From contig JBLXEY010000003.1 in assembly GCA_048262655.1 (NCBI GenBank), positions 186,001-250,000 on the forward strand: 64,000 nt of DNA, written 5' to 3'. The translations under genes and the position numbers were made by a program. This stretch comes from JABMNT01 sp048262655. GTDB taxonomy: Bacteria; Pseudomonadota; Alphaproteobacteria; Rhodospirillales; Casp-alpha2. The notes below the pieces were generated by a model. That model was not told the origin of the DNA. It saw nothing but the letters and a program-made list of their open reading frames with translations, and did not search any database. Shown one piece after another: positions 8,757-18,532 of the stretch; position 1 is the first letter of the stretch; each line of letters starts with the position of its first letter.

Positions 8757-9752
8757 ATGTCTCAGCCTCGCTTCGATGTATTGGGCATCGGAAACGCCAT
8801 TGTTGATGTTATTGTTCAAACCGACGACGCCTTTCTGGCAGAAAATAATCTGCTGAAAGGGGCAATGAGTTTGGTCGATGCGGATACATCCGCTGCCCTT
8901 TATGAAAAATCGGGCCCGGCTCTTGAAGTCTCTGGAGGTTCCGCCGGCAATACAATCAGCTGTTTGGCATCGCTTGGCTCAAAGGCCGCTTACGTCGGGA
9001 AAGTTTTTGACGATCAATTGGGTCATGTTTTTACACATGACATCCGATCGCTCGGCGTTCACTTTGAAACGACCCACGCATCGGACGGACCGCCAACCGC
9101 AACCTGCCTTGTGCTGGTGACAGAAGATGCCGAGCGCACCATGCAAACGTTTTTGGGCGCCTGCGTTGGATTAGGGCCTCAAGACATTGACGAAGACGAG
9201 ATCGCGGCCGCTGCTGTGACTTATATGGAAGGCTATCTTTGGGACCCGGAAGACGCAAAAGCAGCATTCTTGAAAGCTGCCGATTGTGCCCATGCCGCAG
9301 GCCGCGAGGTCTCGCTCAGCCTTTCTGATCCCTTTTGCGTGGATCGTCACCGCGAAGAGTTCAGGGATTTGGCGGCAAATCACGTTGATATACTGTTCGC
9401 CAATGAAGACGAAATCATGTCGCTTTATCAAACAAGCTCTTTTGATGACGCGCTCCAGGCCGTTCGCAGCGATTGCAAGGTTGCAGCGCTGACACGAGGC
9501 GAGAAAGGTTCTGTTATTGTCAGTGGTGACGAAGTTCATATTGTGGATGCAGAACCTGTTGCAAAAGTGATGGATACAACCGGTGCAGGAGATGCCTATG
9601 CTGCGGGCTTCCTGCATGGCTATACATCAGGGGCTGACTTCGCCGTTTCGGCGCGCATGGGTGGTATTTGCGCAGCCGAAATGATCTCGCATTTAGGCGC
9701 ACGTGCGCAAACAAATTTAAAAGATCTGGTCGCTGAAAAAATCAGCGCCTGA
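8757..9752 (+). CDS. PfkB-family sugar/nucleoside kinase, adenosine kinase-like
   Basis: A 331-residue ribokinase-fold enzyme with the substrate-side motif GGSAGNT (residues 60-66) and the ATP-site motif DTTGAGDAYAAGF, in which D279 is the expected catalytic base. The N-terminal DVLGIGNAIVDV and overall sequence resemble the adenosine-kinase branch common in alphaproteobacteria, so purine nucleoside salvage is the likely role; other sugar substrates are not excluded. The start has a good AGGAG site. typA follows after 28 bases. Confidence 0.85.
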   Translation: MSQPRFDVLGIGNAIVDVIVQTDDAFLAENNLLKGAMSLVDADTSAALYEKSGPALEVSGGSAGNTISCLASLGSKAAYVGKVFDDQLGHVFTHDIRSLGVHFETTHASDGPPTATCLVLVTEDAERTMQTFLGACVGLGPQDIDEDEIAAAAVTYMEGYLWDPEDAKAAFLKAADCAHAAGREVSLSLSDPFCVDRHREEFRDLAANHVDILFANEDEIMSLYQTSSFDDALQAVRSDCKVAALTRGEKGSVIVSGDEVHIVDAEPVAKVMDTTGAGDAYAAGFLHGYTSGADFAVSARMGGICAAEMISHLGARAQTNLKDLVAEKISA

Positions 9753-9780
9753 TCCTCATACAACTAAGGACACACCCTAA

Positions 9781-11619
9781 ATGACAACGCAAATGAGAAA
9801 CATCGCCATTATCGCTCACGTCGATCATGGTAAGACAACGCTGGTCGACCAGCTGTTCCGTCTTAGCGGGATGTTTCGAGAAAACGAACGCGTCGAAGAA
9901 CGTGCCATGGATTCCAACGAACTTGAAAAAGAGCGTGGGATTACGATTTTGGCAAAGTGCACCAGCGTCGAATGGAAAGACACTCGGATCAATATCGTCG
10001 ATACGCCAGGTCACGCCGACTTTGGTGGAGAGGTCGAACGCATTCTCAGCATGGTTGATGGCGTGTTATTGCTGGTCGATGCGTCTGAAGGTCCAATGCC
10101 ACAAACCAAGTTTGTCACTATGAAAGCCCTGGCTTTGGGGTTGAAGCCGATCATCGTGATTAACAAAGTCGACAAGCCCGAGGGTCGCCCATACGAAGTT
10201 CAGGATGAAGTCTTCGAATTGTTCACGGCACTGGACGCCAACGACGAACAACTGGATTTCCAAACGGCGTTTGCGTCTGCTAAGAACGGTTGGGCCGGGC
10301 TAACCCCTGATGATAATGACAATAACATGGATGGTTTGTTTCAACTGATTGTTGATCACGTTCCGGCACCGGTCGCGGATGCGACAGCACCGTTTTCTAT
10401 GTTGGTGACAACGTTGGCAGCAGACCCATATCTGGGCCGTATTTTGACAGGCCGGGTTCATTCGGGTGTGGTCAAGCCCAACATGACGGTCAAAGCGTTG
10501 AACCGTGAAGGTGACTTAATCGAAAATAGTCGGATCACGAAATTGCTGGCCTATCGAGGGCTCGAGCGGGTGGCCGTTGAAGAGGCCGTCGCGGGCGATA
10601 TTGTCGCCATTGCAGGCCTGCCGACAGCAACCGTGGCTGACACCATCTGCGCGGTTGAAGTTGAAACACCGCTGGATTCCCAGCCGGTGGATCCGCCAAC
10701 CCTGGCAATGACGTTTTCAATCAACGATTCGCCATTTGCCGGGCAGGAGGGCAAAAAAGTAACATCGCGGATGATCCGTCAAAGGTTATTCGAAGAAGCA
10801 GAAACCAACGTCGCCATCAAAGTGTCTGAAACCGACGGCAACGACGCCTTTGAAGTGGCGGGTCGCGGAGAACTGCAATTGGGCGTGTTGATCGAGCAAA
10901 TGCGCCGCGAAGGTTTTGAGCTTTCCATCAGTCGCCCGCGTGTCCTGCTGCGTGAAAACCCTGAAACGGGCGAGTTGGAAGAACCGATGGAAGAAGTCTC
11001 GATTGATGTCGATGACGAATTTTCTGGCATTGTTGTCGAAGCCATGAGTTTGCGCAAAGGCAAAATGACCGAAATGCGGCCGTCAGGTGGCGGTAAGGTT
11101 CGATTGACCTTTCTTGCACCGGCACGCGGTTTGATCGGGTATCATGGTGAATTTTTGACAGAAACCCGGGGAACCGGAATTATGGCCCGGATTTACCATT
11201 CCTATGGTCCTCACATGGGTGTTATTCCCGGCCGTCGCAACGGCGTGTTGATTTCGAATGCCACGGGTAAAAGTAATGCCTATGGCCTGTTTGGTCTGGA
11301 AGGACGTGGTCCGTTGTTTATTGGTAACGGGGTTCAGGTTTATGAAGGCATGATCATCGGTGAACACAGCCGGGGTAACGATCTGGAAGTGAACCCGCTT
11401 AAAGCCAAGCAGCTGACAAACATTCGGGCTTCGGGAACGGATGAGTCCATTCGTTTGACGCCACCGCGTCGTATCTCGCTTGAGCAAGCCATTGCCTATA
11501 TTCAAGATGATGAATTGGTCGAGGCGACACCGACCATGTTGCGGCTTCGCAAACGCCATCTTGATCCGCATGAGCGCAAGCGACAATCGCGCGCAGCAGA
11601 AAAAGCGGCGGCAAGCTAA
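9781..11619 (+). CDS. typA: TypA/BipA ribosome-associated GTPase
   Basis: This is a complete 612-residue translational GTPase. The P-loop AHVDHGKTT spans residues 12-20, the DTPGHADFGGEVER switch II and the NKVDKPEGRP specificity motif are intact, and the C-terminal half carries the EF-G-like domains and the TypA-specific end. TypA binds the ribosome and helps 50S assembly and stress or cold adaptation. AAGGA lies ten bases before the ATG. Confidence 0.98.
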   Translation: MTTQMRNIAIIAHVDHGKTTLVDQLFRLSGMFRENERVEERAMDSNELEKERGITILAKCTSVEWKDTRINIVDTPGHADFGGEVERILSMVDGVLLLVDASEGPMPQTKFVTMKALALGLKPIIVINKVDKPEGRPYEVQDEVFELFTALDANDEQLDFQTAFASAKNGWAGLTPDDNDNNMDGLFQLIVDHVPAPVADATAPFSMLVTTLAADPYLGRILTGRVHSGVVKPNMTVKALNREGDLIENSRITKLLAYRGLERVAVEEAVAGDIVAIAGLPTATVADTICAVEVETPLDSQPVDPPTLAMTFSINDSPFAGQEGKKVTSRMIRQRLFEEAETNVAIKVSETDGNDAFEVAGRGELQLGVLIEQMRREGFELSISRPRVLLRENPETGELEEPMEEVSIDVDDEFSGIVVEAMSLRKGKMTEMRPSGGGKVRLTFLAPARGLIGYHGEFLTETRGTGIMARIYHSYGPHMGVIPGRRNGVLISNATGKSNAYGLFGLEGRGPLFIGNGVQVYEGMIIGEHSRGNDLEVNPLKAKQLTNIRASGTDESIRLTPPRRISLEQAIAYIQDDELVEATPTMLRLRKRHLDPHERKRQSRAAEKAAAS

Positions 11620-11661
11620 CAGGTTCTTGAGCGGAGACTCTCCGGCGGGTAGGCTCTCAGG

Positions 11662-12867
11662 ATGACCGACGACTTAACCGCGCAAACGGCACGCGTAACG
11701 ATGAACAGCAATGCCTTCTGGCGTTGGTTCCCCGGCGGTATGCGCCGCCGGTGGTGGCTGTTTCGTTTATTTGATTTGTTTTGTCGGTATTTGCCTGTCT
11801 TTAAGGCGCGCCGAGGTGTCGCTGTTATTCGTATGGATGGCATCGGCGATATGGTTTTGTTTCGCGCATCGCTGGACCATTACCCGGAAGCTTTTGGCGT
11901 CGATAAGGGCGATATCACTGTTATTGGTTGTAACAGCTGGAAACCCATTGCCGATCAAATCTTCGCGGGATATCGATTTATTGCGATCAATGAGCACGCT
12001 TACGCCAAAAATCTTTTATATCGATTCCGTATCAACTTGAAAGTACGGTTTCTTGCGCCGGAAACGGTGGTTTCCGACGCCTTCTTTCGCCGTGCATTGA
12101 TGGCGGACAGCCTGGTTTGGGTAACCCGCGCAGCCCGGGCCTGTGTCTCGTATCCCTATATTAATGAGCCGACCCGTTCAGAATTTACCTATTATACAAG
12201 TCAGTGCACAGACGTTATCGATACGGGTTTATACCCGGCACATGAGCTGGACCGGCACGCGGCTTTTGTATCTCATTATTTGGGAAAGACGGTTTCCGCA
12301 GAGCCGCCAAAGCTTAATTGGTCCGGCACCGCGCCCGCGTTTGCATCGGGAGCTCCCTATGTGGTTCTCAATCCGGGAAGCAATGAATACGGCCGACGCT
12401 GGCCGCTGGAGGATTATGTTACACTTTCAAAATGGATTACCGAACAGGGCTTCCGGGCGGTCTTTGTCGGTAAGGCGGATGAAAAAGCCAATGCCGACTT
12501 AATTGCCGAAGTTGCGAATGGTGAAACGATTATTGATATGACCGGTAAAACGAACTTGCCGGGTTTGATGGATATTCTGCAATCCGCCGCTCTTGTTGTC
12601 AGTAACGATACAGGGCCGATGCACTTGGCGATTGGCTTGCAAGCGCCGACCGTTGCAATCGTTGGCGGTGGCCATTTTGGAAGCTTTATTCCATATCCGG
12701 AACAAGCAACACCGCATAACGTACGCTTCGTGTATGAGAAAATGGATTGTTATCACTGTTTCTGGCGCTGCCACAAACGAACTGACCCGAAGGCTTCGTT
12801 CCCTTGCGTTGCCGCGGTAACAATTGAGCAGGTACAAGACGCCTGCCTCCCAATGTTAGCGTCATGA
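11662..12867 (+). CDS. Family 9 glycosyltransferase, heptosyltransferase-like
   Basis: The protein is 401 residues with the GT9 layout: an N-terminal VIRMDGIGDMVLF motif, and a C-terminal donor domain with NPGSNEYGRRWP (near residue 236) and SNDTGPMHLA (near 314). Such enzymes add heptose or related sugars to lipopolysaccharide core at the inner face of the cytoplasmic membrane. A cysteine-rich patch near the C-terminus (CYHCFWRC) is typical of some ADP-heptose:LPS transferases. An internal ATG at 11701 is an alternative start. The stop overlaps the start of the AmpG-like gene (ATGA). Confidence 0.85.
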   Translation: MTDDLTAQTARVTMNSNAFWRWFPGGMRRRWWLFRLFDLFCRYLPVFKARRGVAVIRMDGIGDMVLFRASLDHYPEAFGVDKGDITVIGCNSWKPIADQIFAGYRFIAINEHAYAKNLLYRFRINLKVRFLAPETVVSDAFFRRALMADSLVWVTRAARACVSYPYINEPTRSEFTYYTSQCTDVIDTGLYPAHELDRHAAFVSHYLGKTVSAEPPKLNWSGTAPAFASGAPYVVLNPGSNEYGRRWPLEDYVTLSKWITEQGFRAVFVGKADEKANADLIAEVANGETIIDMTGKTNLPGLMDILQSAALVVSNDTGPMHLAIGLQAPTVAIVGGGHFGSFIPYPEQATPHNVRFVYEKMDCYHCFWRCHKRTDPKASFPCVAAVTIEQVQDACLPMLAS

Positions 12868-14405
12868 CCCCTCAGACAAAAGAACGCTCTTGGTCGGATG
12901 TATATGACGCCTTCAAGAATCCTAAAGTCGTCGCCATTTTCTTTTTGGGCTTGTCCGCCGGTATCCCCATCTTGCTTATTTTCTCAACCCTATCGGTGTG
13001 GCTTCGAGAGGCCGGAGTTGATCGCGCCACCATCGGGTTCTTTAGTTGGGCCGCTTTGGGCTATGCCTTCAAATTTATCTGGGCACCGCTGATCGATAAA
13101 CTTCCCATTCCCTACCTTGCAAACTTAATGGGGCGCCGCCGGTCTTGGCTCCTTGTATCCCAATGTATGATTATGAGCTCTTTGCTGTTGATGGCGACAA
13201 GCGATCCGGTGGATTCGCTGAGCCTGATGGCGGTTTATGCAATTCTGCTTGGTTTTTCATCGGCGACACAGGATATCGTCATTGATGCCTATCGAATTGA
13301 AGTGGCCGATGCAGACCTGCAAGGAATATTGTCGTCTGCCTATATTGCGGGTTATCGCGTTGGCATGTTGGTGGCAGGCGCCGGCGCGTTGGAACTTGCG
13401 GGATATTTCGATGGTGGCGGCGGTTACCAACTCGTTTCCTGGTCAAAAACCTATATGGCGATGGCCGTTGTGATGGGCGTGGGCCTGTTGACGACCGCTT
13501 TAATTGCGGAGCCCAAGGGACAAATTTTACCGGACAAGAATTTACAGACCCGTAGTGATTATTTGAAGTTTTTGGGGTGTTTCCTCTGCGCTATTTCGGC
13601 TTTCGTAGCCCTCTTTATTTTGACTTCAGAATTGGCAGCGACTGCACAAAGTTATCTTATTGAGACCGCGCATTTGGTGCCTCGTTTCGCGGGGTTTCTT
13701 GTCGAAACGCTGCGTTTTATTGCAGCCTCATGCAGTGCGGCATTAGTTGGGTATTTGCTTGTCACTAGCAAAATTGTCCCCGAGGCAATGGTCGTAGAAT
13801 CCTATCTGGGTCCATTCAGGGATTTCTTTAAGCGTCACGGGAAAACAGCTCTTATAATTCTGGCCCTAATCGCCACCTATCGCATTGCCGACGTGGTTAT
13901 GGGGGTTATGGCCAACGTCTTTTACGTGGATCTGGGCTTTGAAAAACAGGAGATCGGACGAATATCAAAAGGCTTTGGCCTCGTTATGACGTTAATCGGT
14001 GGCTTCGCTGGCGGGGCTTTAGCCGTCAGATACGGTGTCATGAAGTCCTTGATGATCGGGGCTATATTGGCGGCGGGCTCGAACCTGTTATTTGCCTGGC
14101 TGGCGGTTGTTGGAAACGATATCGGGATGTTGATGCTGGTCATTTCGGCCGATAATTTGAGCGCAGGTATCGCCTCGGCAGCGTTTGTCGCCTACTTGTC
14201 GAGCTTGACCAGCACGACCTTTACAGCATCGCAATATGCGCTCTTCAGCTCTATTATGGTCTTGTTGCCAAAAGTCCTTGCTGGCTATTCGGGCGTAATG
14301 GTCGAAAGTGTTGGCTATCAAGCATTCTTTATCGGGACCGCCGCGATGGGACTTCCCGTCTTGATATTGATTTATCTCGTGTCACGTTCGAAGCCTGCTG
14401 TTTGA
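12864..14405 (+). CDS. AmpG-like major facilitator permease
   Basis: A 513-residue multi-spanning protein with about 12-14 hydrophobic segments. The block GFSSATQDIVIDAYRIE is the AmpG family hallmark, and an N-terminal GLSAGIPILLIFSTLSVWL segment matches too. AmpG imports anhydro-muropeptides from the periplasm for peptidoglycan recycling. It overlaps the upstream glycosyltransferase gene by four bases, so both are likely translated together. Substrate is inferred from family only; no beta-lactamase or recycling gene is adjacent. Confidence 0.85.
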   Translation: MTPQTKERSWSDVYDAFKNPKVVAIFFLGLSAGIPILLIFSTLSVWLREAGVDRATIGFFSWAALGYAFKFIWAPLIDKLPIPYLANLMGRRRSWLLVSQCMIMSSLLLMATSDPVDSLSLMAVYAILLGFSSATQDIVIDAYRIEVADADLQGILSSAYIAGYRVGMLVAGAGALELAGYFDGGGGYQLVSWSKTYMAMAVVMGVGLLTTALIAEPKGQILPDKNLQTRSDYLKFLGCFLCAISAFVALFILTSELAATAQSYLIETAHLVPRFAGFLVETLRFIAASCSAALVGYLLVTSKIVPEAMVVESYLGPFRDFFKRHGKTALIILALIATYRIADVVMGVMANVFYVDLGFEKQEIGRISKGFGLVMTLIGGFAGGALAVRYGVMKSLMIGAILAAGSNLLFAWLAVVGNDIGMLMLVISADNLSAGIASAAFVAYLSSLTSTTFTASQYALFSSIMVLLPKVLAGYSGVMVESVGYQAFFIGTAAMGLPVLILIYLVSRSKPAV

Positions 14406-14479
14406 TCCGGGTCTCTTGACCGACCGCCATTGAGTCGCCATAAAACGCGGCATCTATTTTATATTTTCGGATAAAAACC

Positions 14480-15478
14480 ATGCAGCGTATTTTTTCAGGC
14501 GTTCAGCCGACCGGCAATCTTCATTTGGGTAATTATCTGGGCGCAATTCGTAACTGGGTCCGCCTGCAAAATGAGTATGAATGCATCTTCTGCATGGTTG
14601 ATCTGCATGCCATTACGGTTTGGCAGGAGCCTGAAGAGTTGCGCGCCAGTACCCGTGAAGTGGCGGCGGCGATGATTGCGTCGGGTGTTGATCCCGAGCA
14701 GAACATCATCTTCAACCAGAGCCAGGTCCCGCAGCATGCCGAACTGGCGTGGATTTTTAACTGTGTGGCGCGGCTGGGCTGGCTGGATCGGATGACCCAG
14801 TTCAAGGAAAAAGCCGGCAAGGACAAGGAACGGGCTTCGGTTGGGCTTTATGCTTATCCAAACCTGATGGCTGCCGATATTTTGGCCTATAAAGCGACGC
14901 ATGTGCCGGTTGGTGAAGACCAGAAACAACATTTGGAACTGTGCCGTGACATCGCTCAAAAGTTCAACCACGACTATAAAGAAGAGTTCTTCCCGATAGT
15001 CGAACCGTTGATTTTTGGGGAAGCGACGCGCGTTATGTCTTTACGGGATGGGTCCAGTAAAATGAGCAAGTCTGATGCGTCTGATGCGTCCCGCATCAAT
15101 ATGACGGACGATACGGACACCATTGCTAAAAAAATTCGCAAAGCCCGCACCGACGCCGAACCGCTTCCTTCTGAGGTTGCAGGATTAAAGGGCCGGGCAG
15201 AGGCATCGAACCTAGTGGGTATTTATGCGGCACTGAGTGATACAACATCGCAAGAGGTGCTGGGCGAATTTGGAGGCCAGGGCTTTGGCGTCTTTAAGCC
15301 TGCTCTTGCAGAATTAGCGGTTGAGAAGCTGGCCGGCATTCAAGATGAAATGCGCCGTCTCATGGATGACCCGGACCATGTCGATGGTATTATCCGCAGT
15401 GGGGCAGAAAAAGCCCGGGCGATTGCCGAACCCATTCTGCGCGAAGTTCATGCAAAAATCGGTTTCTTACAGCCTTAA
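14480..15478 (+). CDS. trpS: Tryptophanyl-tRNA synthetase
   Basis: This class I synthetase is complete at 332 residues. It has the HIGH-type motif as HLGN (residues 15-18) after GVQPTGN, and the KMSKS loop as K194-M-S-K-S198, followed by the expected SDASDASRI stretch. It charges tRNA-Trp with tryptophan. No strong ribosome binding site is visible, but the N-terminus aligns with family expectations. Confidence 0.98.
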   Translation: MQRIFSGVQPTGNLHLGNYLGAIRNWVRLQNEYECIFCMVDLHAITVWQEPEELRASTREVAAAMIASGVDPEQNIIFNQSQVPQHAELAWIFNCVARLGWLDRMTQFKEKAGKDKERASVGLYAYPNLMAADILAYKATHVPVGEDQKQHLELCRDIAQKFNHDYKEEFFPIVEPLIFGEATRVMSLRDGSSKMSKSDASDASRINMTDDTDTIAKKIRKARTDAEPLPSEVAGLKGRAEASNLVGIYAALSDTTSQEVLGEFGGQGFGVFKPALAELAVEKLAGIQDEMRRLMDDPDHVDGIIRSGAEKARAIAEPILREVHAKIGFLQP

Positions 15479-15592
15479 TGCCAGAGAATGGATTTGGTCC
15501 GACAATTAATCTCAGTGTAAACTGAGGCAAGAACAAGACTAAGTGGAAACTGATATAAACTGACCGTTCAAAGCGCATTTGGTGTCCAGGCG

Positions 15593-17536
15593 ATGAGTTA
15601 CGATAATCTTTCAAGTGATCTGCTGGATGGCATCATCGATAGCATCGTCGATGGGGCGGCGCTGTACAACAAGGACAACCGTCTGATCCGCTGCAATGCG
15701 AACTACATCGCATATTTTCCGGGCCTGGAAGACATAATCAAACCCGGCATGCCCTACCGCACCTTGATTGAAAGAGCCGCACAATTAGGGGAGCCTGACG
15801 AAATAAAGGACTGGCTCATTACAGACGTTGAAACCCGGATCGGTTTGTTTGAGCAAGGGCGCAAAAATATTGAAATTGCGCATGCCGATGGTTTATGGGT
15901 TCGGGTTGACTACTACAAAATACCTGTTGGAGGCACCTTTGTCATTACCGCCGACATTACAGAACGCAAGTCTATGGAGGTGTCTCTTGCGGAATCCAAT
16001 CAGAGGCTGGAAGCACGGGTTGAAGAGCGAACGGCTGAACTTCGTGCCGCTAACCAGCGATTAATTGATTTTACGGAGACGGCCTCTGACTGGTTGTGGG
16101 AGATGGATGCAGATCTTCGGTTTACCTATTTTTCCGATTGTGCCACAGATTTCAAAGGACGCGATAAAAAGGATTTTCTCGGCAAAACCCGCCAGGAGAT
16201 TGCCGGAGATAAGGCTCTTTCGGAAAGTTGGAAAAAACACTTCGAAGATCTGGCGGCCCGCCGGGCCTTTCGTGAATTTACTTATGAGCATCTGGGTGCC
16301 GACGGAAACCCGGTTCTGATCAGCATTGGTGGCAAGCCTGTATTTGATGCAGATGGCACGTTTAAGGGGTACCGGGGAACCGGCACGGACTTGACGGAAC
16401 AACGCCGCACAACCGACGAAATGAAAAAAAGTCAATTGTTGTTCAGAGGCTTGTTTGACGCGGTAGTGTTTGGTGTTGTTTTGCATTCTAGCGATGGTAA
16501 GAACCGGGTAAGGGTCAATCCCGGCTTTTGTAAGATGGTGGGGTACTCAGAGGAACACCTGCTGACGGAAGCATATGAAAAGCTGACCCACCCTGAAGAT
16601 CTTGAGATAAGCCTGGAATTGCGCCGCAAGCTTCACCAAGGTGAAATCGATCATTTTATTCTGGAAAAACGCTATATTTGTCAAAATGGTGACGTGCTGT
16701 GGTGTAACGTCTTGCAGACGGTTATTCGTGATGATCAGGGCGATGTCATTAATTATATTTCCTTTATTCAGGACATCACCCAGCGCAAAAATGACGAAGC
16801 AGCGCTGTTAGCGATGAAAAATGAAGCAGAGATTGCCAATCGTGCCAAGTCTAACTTTTTGGCAAATATGAGCCATGAACTGCGGACACCGCTAAACTCT
16901 ATTATTGGTTTCTCCAGCATTATTGCCGGCAACATGTTCGGCGAGCACAATGTATCCGCCTATGGAGATTACGGGCAGAACATAAAAAAATCGGGTGAGC
17001 ACCTTTTGCAATTGATCAATGAAATTCTTGATCTTGCCCGTGTCGAAGCCGAGACGATTGACATTAACAGCCAACCCACAGATATCGGTGCTGTGATCCT
17101 CACGTGCGTTGAAATGACCATGCATGAGAGCGAAAAGTTTGGCGTTCGCATGAACGTCGAGAAACCCAATGATCCACTTATCCTTGACGTCGACGAGCTG
17201 CATATCAAACAAATCATGATCAATCTCCTGTCGAATGCCGTCAAATTTACCCCCGAAAAAGGCAGGGTCACGGTTCAGGCCAGCAAGGATATTCAAGGCA
17301 ATGTGATTGTTGATATTTCGGATACGGGTATCGGAATAGCGCCAGAAGACATCCCTCTTGTTGTCCAGCCTTTTGCACAGGTCACCGACAGCATGACCCG
17401 AAACCACGATGGAGCCGGCTTAGGGCTGGCAATTGTAAAATCCCTGACAGAACTCAACGGCGGAAAGCTGCACATTAGCAGTGAAGTCGGCACAGGTACT
17501 CAGGTGACCTTACGGTTCCCGGCGGCCGACGTCTGA
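15593..17536 (+). CDS. Soluble PAS-domain sensor histidine kinase (orphan)
   Basis: The 647-residue protein has three PAS-type regions (about 8-125, 158-275 and 280-400), a coiled segment between the first two, then a HisKA domain with the phospho-acceptor H428 in NMSHELRTPL, and an HATPase domain with the N-box (INLLSNAVKF) and G-boxes (DTGIGIA, GAGLGLAIV). There is no transmembrane segment or signal peptide, so it senses something cytosolic. There is no receiver domain in the protein and no response regulator nearby. The first region resembles the PAS_7 fold. The downstream NMT1-type binding protein is a possible partner. Confidence 0.92.
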   Translation: MSYDNLSSDLLDGIIDSIVDGAALYNKDNRLIRCNANYIAYFPGLEDIIKPGMPYRTLIERAAQLGEPDEIKDWLITDVETRIGLFEQGRKNIEIAHADGLWVRVDYYKIPVGGTFVITADITERKSMEVSLAESNQRLEARVEERTAELRAANQRLIDFTETASDWLWEMDADLRFTYFSDCATDFKGRDKKDFLGKTRQEIAGDKALSESWKKHFEDLAARRAFREFTYEHLGADGNPVLISIGGKPVFDADGTFKGYRGTGTDLTEQRRTTDEMKKSQLLFRGLFDAVVFGVVLHSSDGKNRVRVNPGFCKMVGYSEEHLLTEAYEKLTHPEDLEISLELRRKLHQGEIDHFILEKRYICQNGDVLWCNVLQTVIRDDQGDVINYISFIQDITQRKNDEAALLAMKNEAEIANRAKSNFLANMSHELRTPLNSIIGFSSIIAGNMFGEHNVSAYGDYGQNIKKSGEHLLQLINEILDLARVEAETIDINSQPTDIGAVILTCVEMTMHESEKFGVRMNVEKPNDPLILDVDELHIKQIMINLLSNAVKFTPEKGRVTVQASKDIQGNVIVDISDTGIGIAPEDIPLVVQPFAQVTDSMTRNHDGAGLGLAIVKSLTELNGGKLHISSEVGTGTQVTLRFPAADV

Positions 17537-17546
17537 AGATGGGCGC

Positions 17547-17574
17547 CTGACAAAAGGTCAATCGGTCTTGTCAG
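17547..17574. repeat. Short inverted repeat downstream of the PAS kinase gene
   Basis: CTGACAA (17547-17553) and TTGTCAG (17568-17574) form an exact 7-base inverted repeat with a 14-base loop in the 97-base gap before the next gene. There is no T-run after it, so it is a better candidate for an operator or RNA-processing hairpin than for a terminator. The next gene has a very strong ribosome binding site (GGAGGAG). Confidence 0.35.
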
Positions 17575-17633
17575 CATGATCTCCTTGGCGCACACTTAGT
17601 GGCGGATCTATTGCTTCTCTGGAGGAGACCCCT

Positions 17634-18524
17634 GTGACACAAATAAACATTCAATTTACGCTATTTTCTGCCTTTTATTCACCCCTGATTTCAACAATGT
17701 CTGGCGGTTTTCTGCAAGCCGAGGGCTTAGAACCGAACTGGTCTGTTGCGCCGCCGGGTGTTTCTGCAATCGCTGCCCTTGAAGAGGGTTCAGCGCATGT
17801 CATTCAATCGGCATTGAGCCAGGGCTTTGTTTCCTTGAATAAGGGAGAGACACCGAGCGCTGTGCATTTTGCGCAAGTGAATGAAATGGACGGGTTCTTT
17901 TTGACGGCACGTGACCCTGACGCGGATTTCCAATGGCAAAAACTTGAAGGCGCGGAGGTCGTTTTGTTTGGTGGCGGGCAACCATTGGCGATGTTTAAAT
18001 ATGCCTGCCATAAAGCCGGAATCGATTTTGATAAAATTCAAGTTCTCAATCCAGGTGGTGCTGCTGACATGGACGCCGCTTTCCGGGCGGGACAGGGACA
18101 ATATATCCAGCAGCAAGGGCCGTTTCCCCAGCAGTTGGAAGCTGATGGTGTTGGGCATATCGTTGCTCAAGTTGGTGTGCCAATTGGCCCCAACGGGTTT
18201 TCGTCGTTAGCATCGACCCGAGCCTGGCTCGAGACGGATATGGCCAAGGCGTTTACACGCGCCTATAAAAAGACCCGTGTCTACATGAACGAGACCCCGG
18301 CTGCGGAAATCGCTAAAGCTGAGAAAAGTTATTTCCCGGATATCGATGAAGCCGTTCTGGCGAACTGTATCGAGACGTATCAGAACCTGGGATGCTGGAC
18401 CCCGCATATTGAGATAACCGACGCCGCTTATCAAGCGACGCTGGATATTTTTGAATACAACGGTTTGCTCAAGGAACGTTACCCTTATGAACTCGTTTGT
18501 TCAAAACCCCCGGTCATTGATTGA
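17634..18524 (+). CDS. NMT1/THI5-like binding protein lacking a signal peptide
   Basis: The 296-residue protein resembles substrate-binding proteins of the NMT1/THI5/SsuA group (type II periplasmic-binding fold): GLEPNWSVAPPG and ALEEGSAHVIQSAL near the N-terminus, and AFRAGQGQYIQQQGP in the middle. The start is GTG with a strong GGAGGAG site eight bases ahead, and the protein begins directly with the first strand (INIQFTLF), so no export signal is present. No permease or ATPase gene is adjacent. It may be a cytosolic ligand sensor or a pyrimidine-precursor-type enzyme rather than a transporter component. Confidence is high for the gene and moderate for the fold. Confidence 0.75.
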   Translation: MTQINIQFTLFSAFYSPLISTMSGGFLQAEGLEPNWSVAPPGVSAIAALEEGSAHVIQSALSQGFVSLNKGETPSAVHFAQVNEMDGFFLTARDPDADFQWQKLEGAEVVLFGGGQPLAMFKYACHKAGIDFDKIQVLNPGGAADMDAAFRAGQGQYIQQQGPFPQQLEADGVGHIVAQVGVPIGPNGFSSLASTRAWLETDMAKAFTRAYKKTRVYMNETPAAEIAKAEKSYFPDIDEAVLANCIETYQNLGCWTPHIEITDAAYQATLDIFEYNGLLKERYPYELVCSKPPVID

Positions 18525-18532
18525 CCGGGTTT
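18504..18532. terminator. Bidirectional terminator between convergent genes
   Basis: CCCGGTCA (18509-18516) pairs exactly with TGACCGGG (18522-18529). An A-run precedes the stem and TTT follows it, so it can act as a rho-independent terminator in both directions. It contains the stop codon of the rightward binding-protein gene and lies right beside the stop of the leftward DUF1330 gene. Confidence 0.65.

Noticed and set aside
15065..15085. Nine-base tandem repeat TCTGATGCG in trpS
   Set aside because: It encodes SDASDAS after the KMSKS loop, which is normal for this family; two copies are not meaningful.
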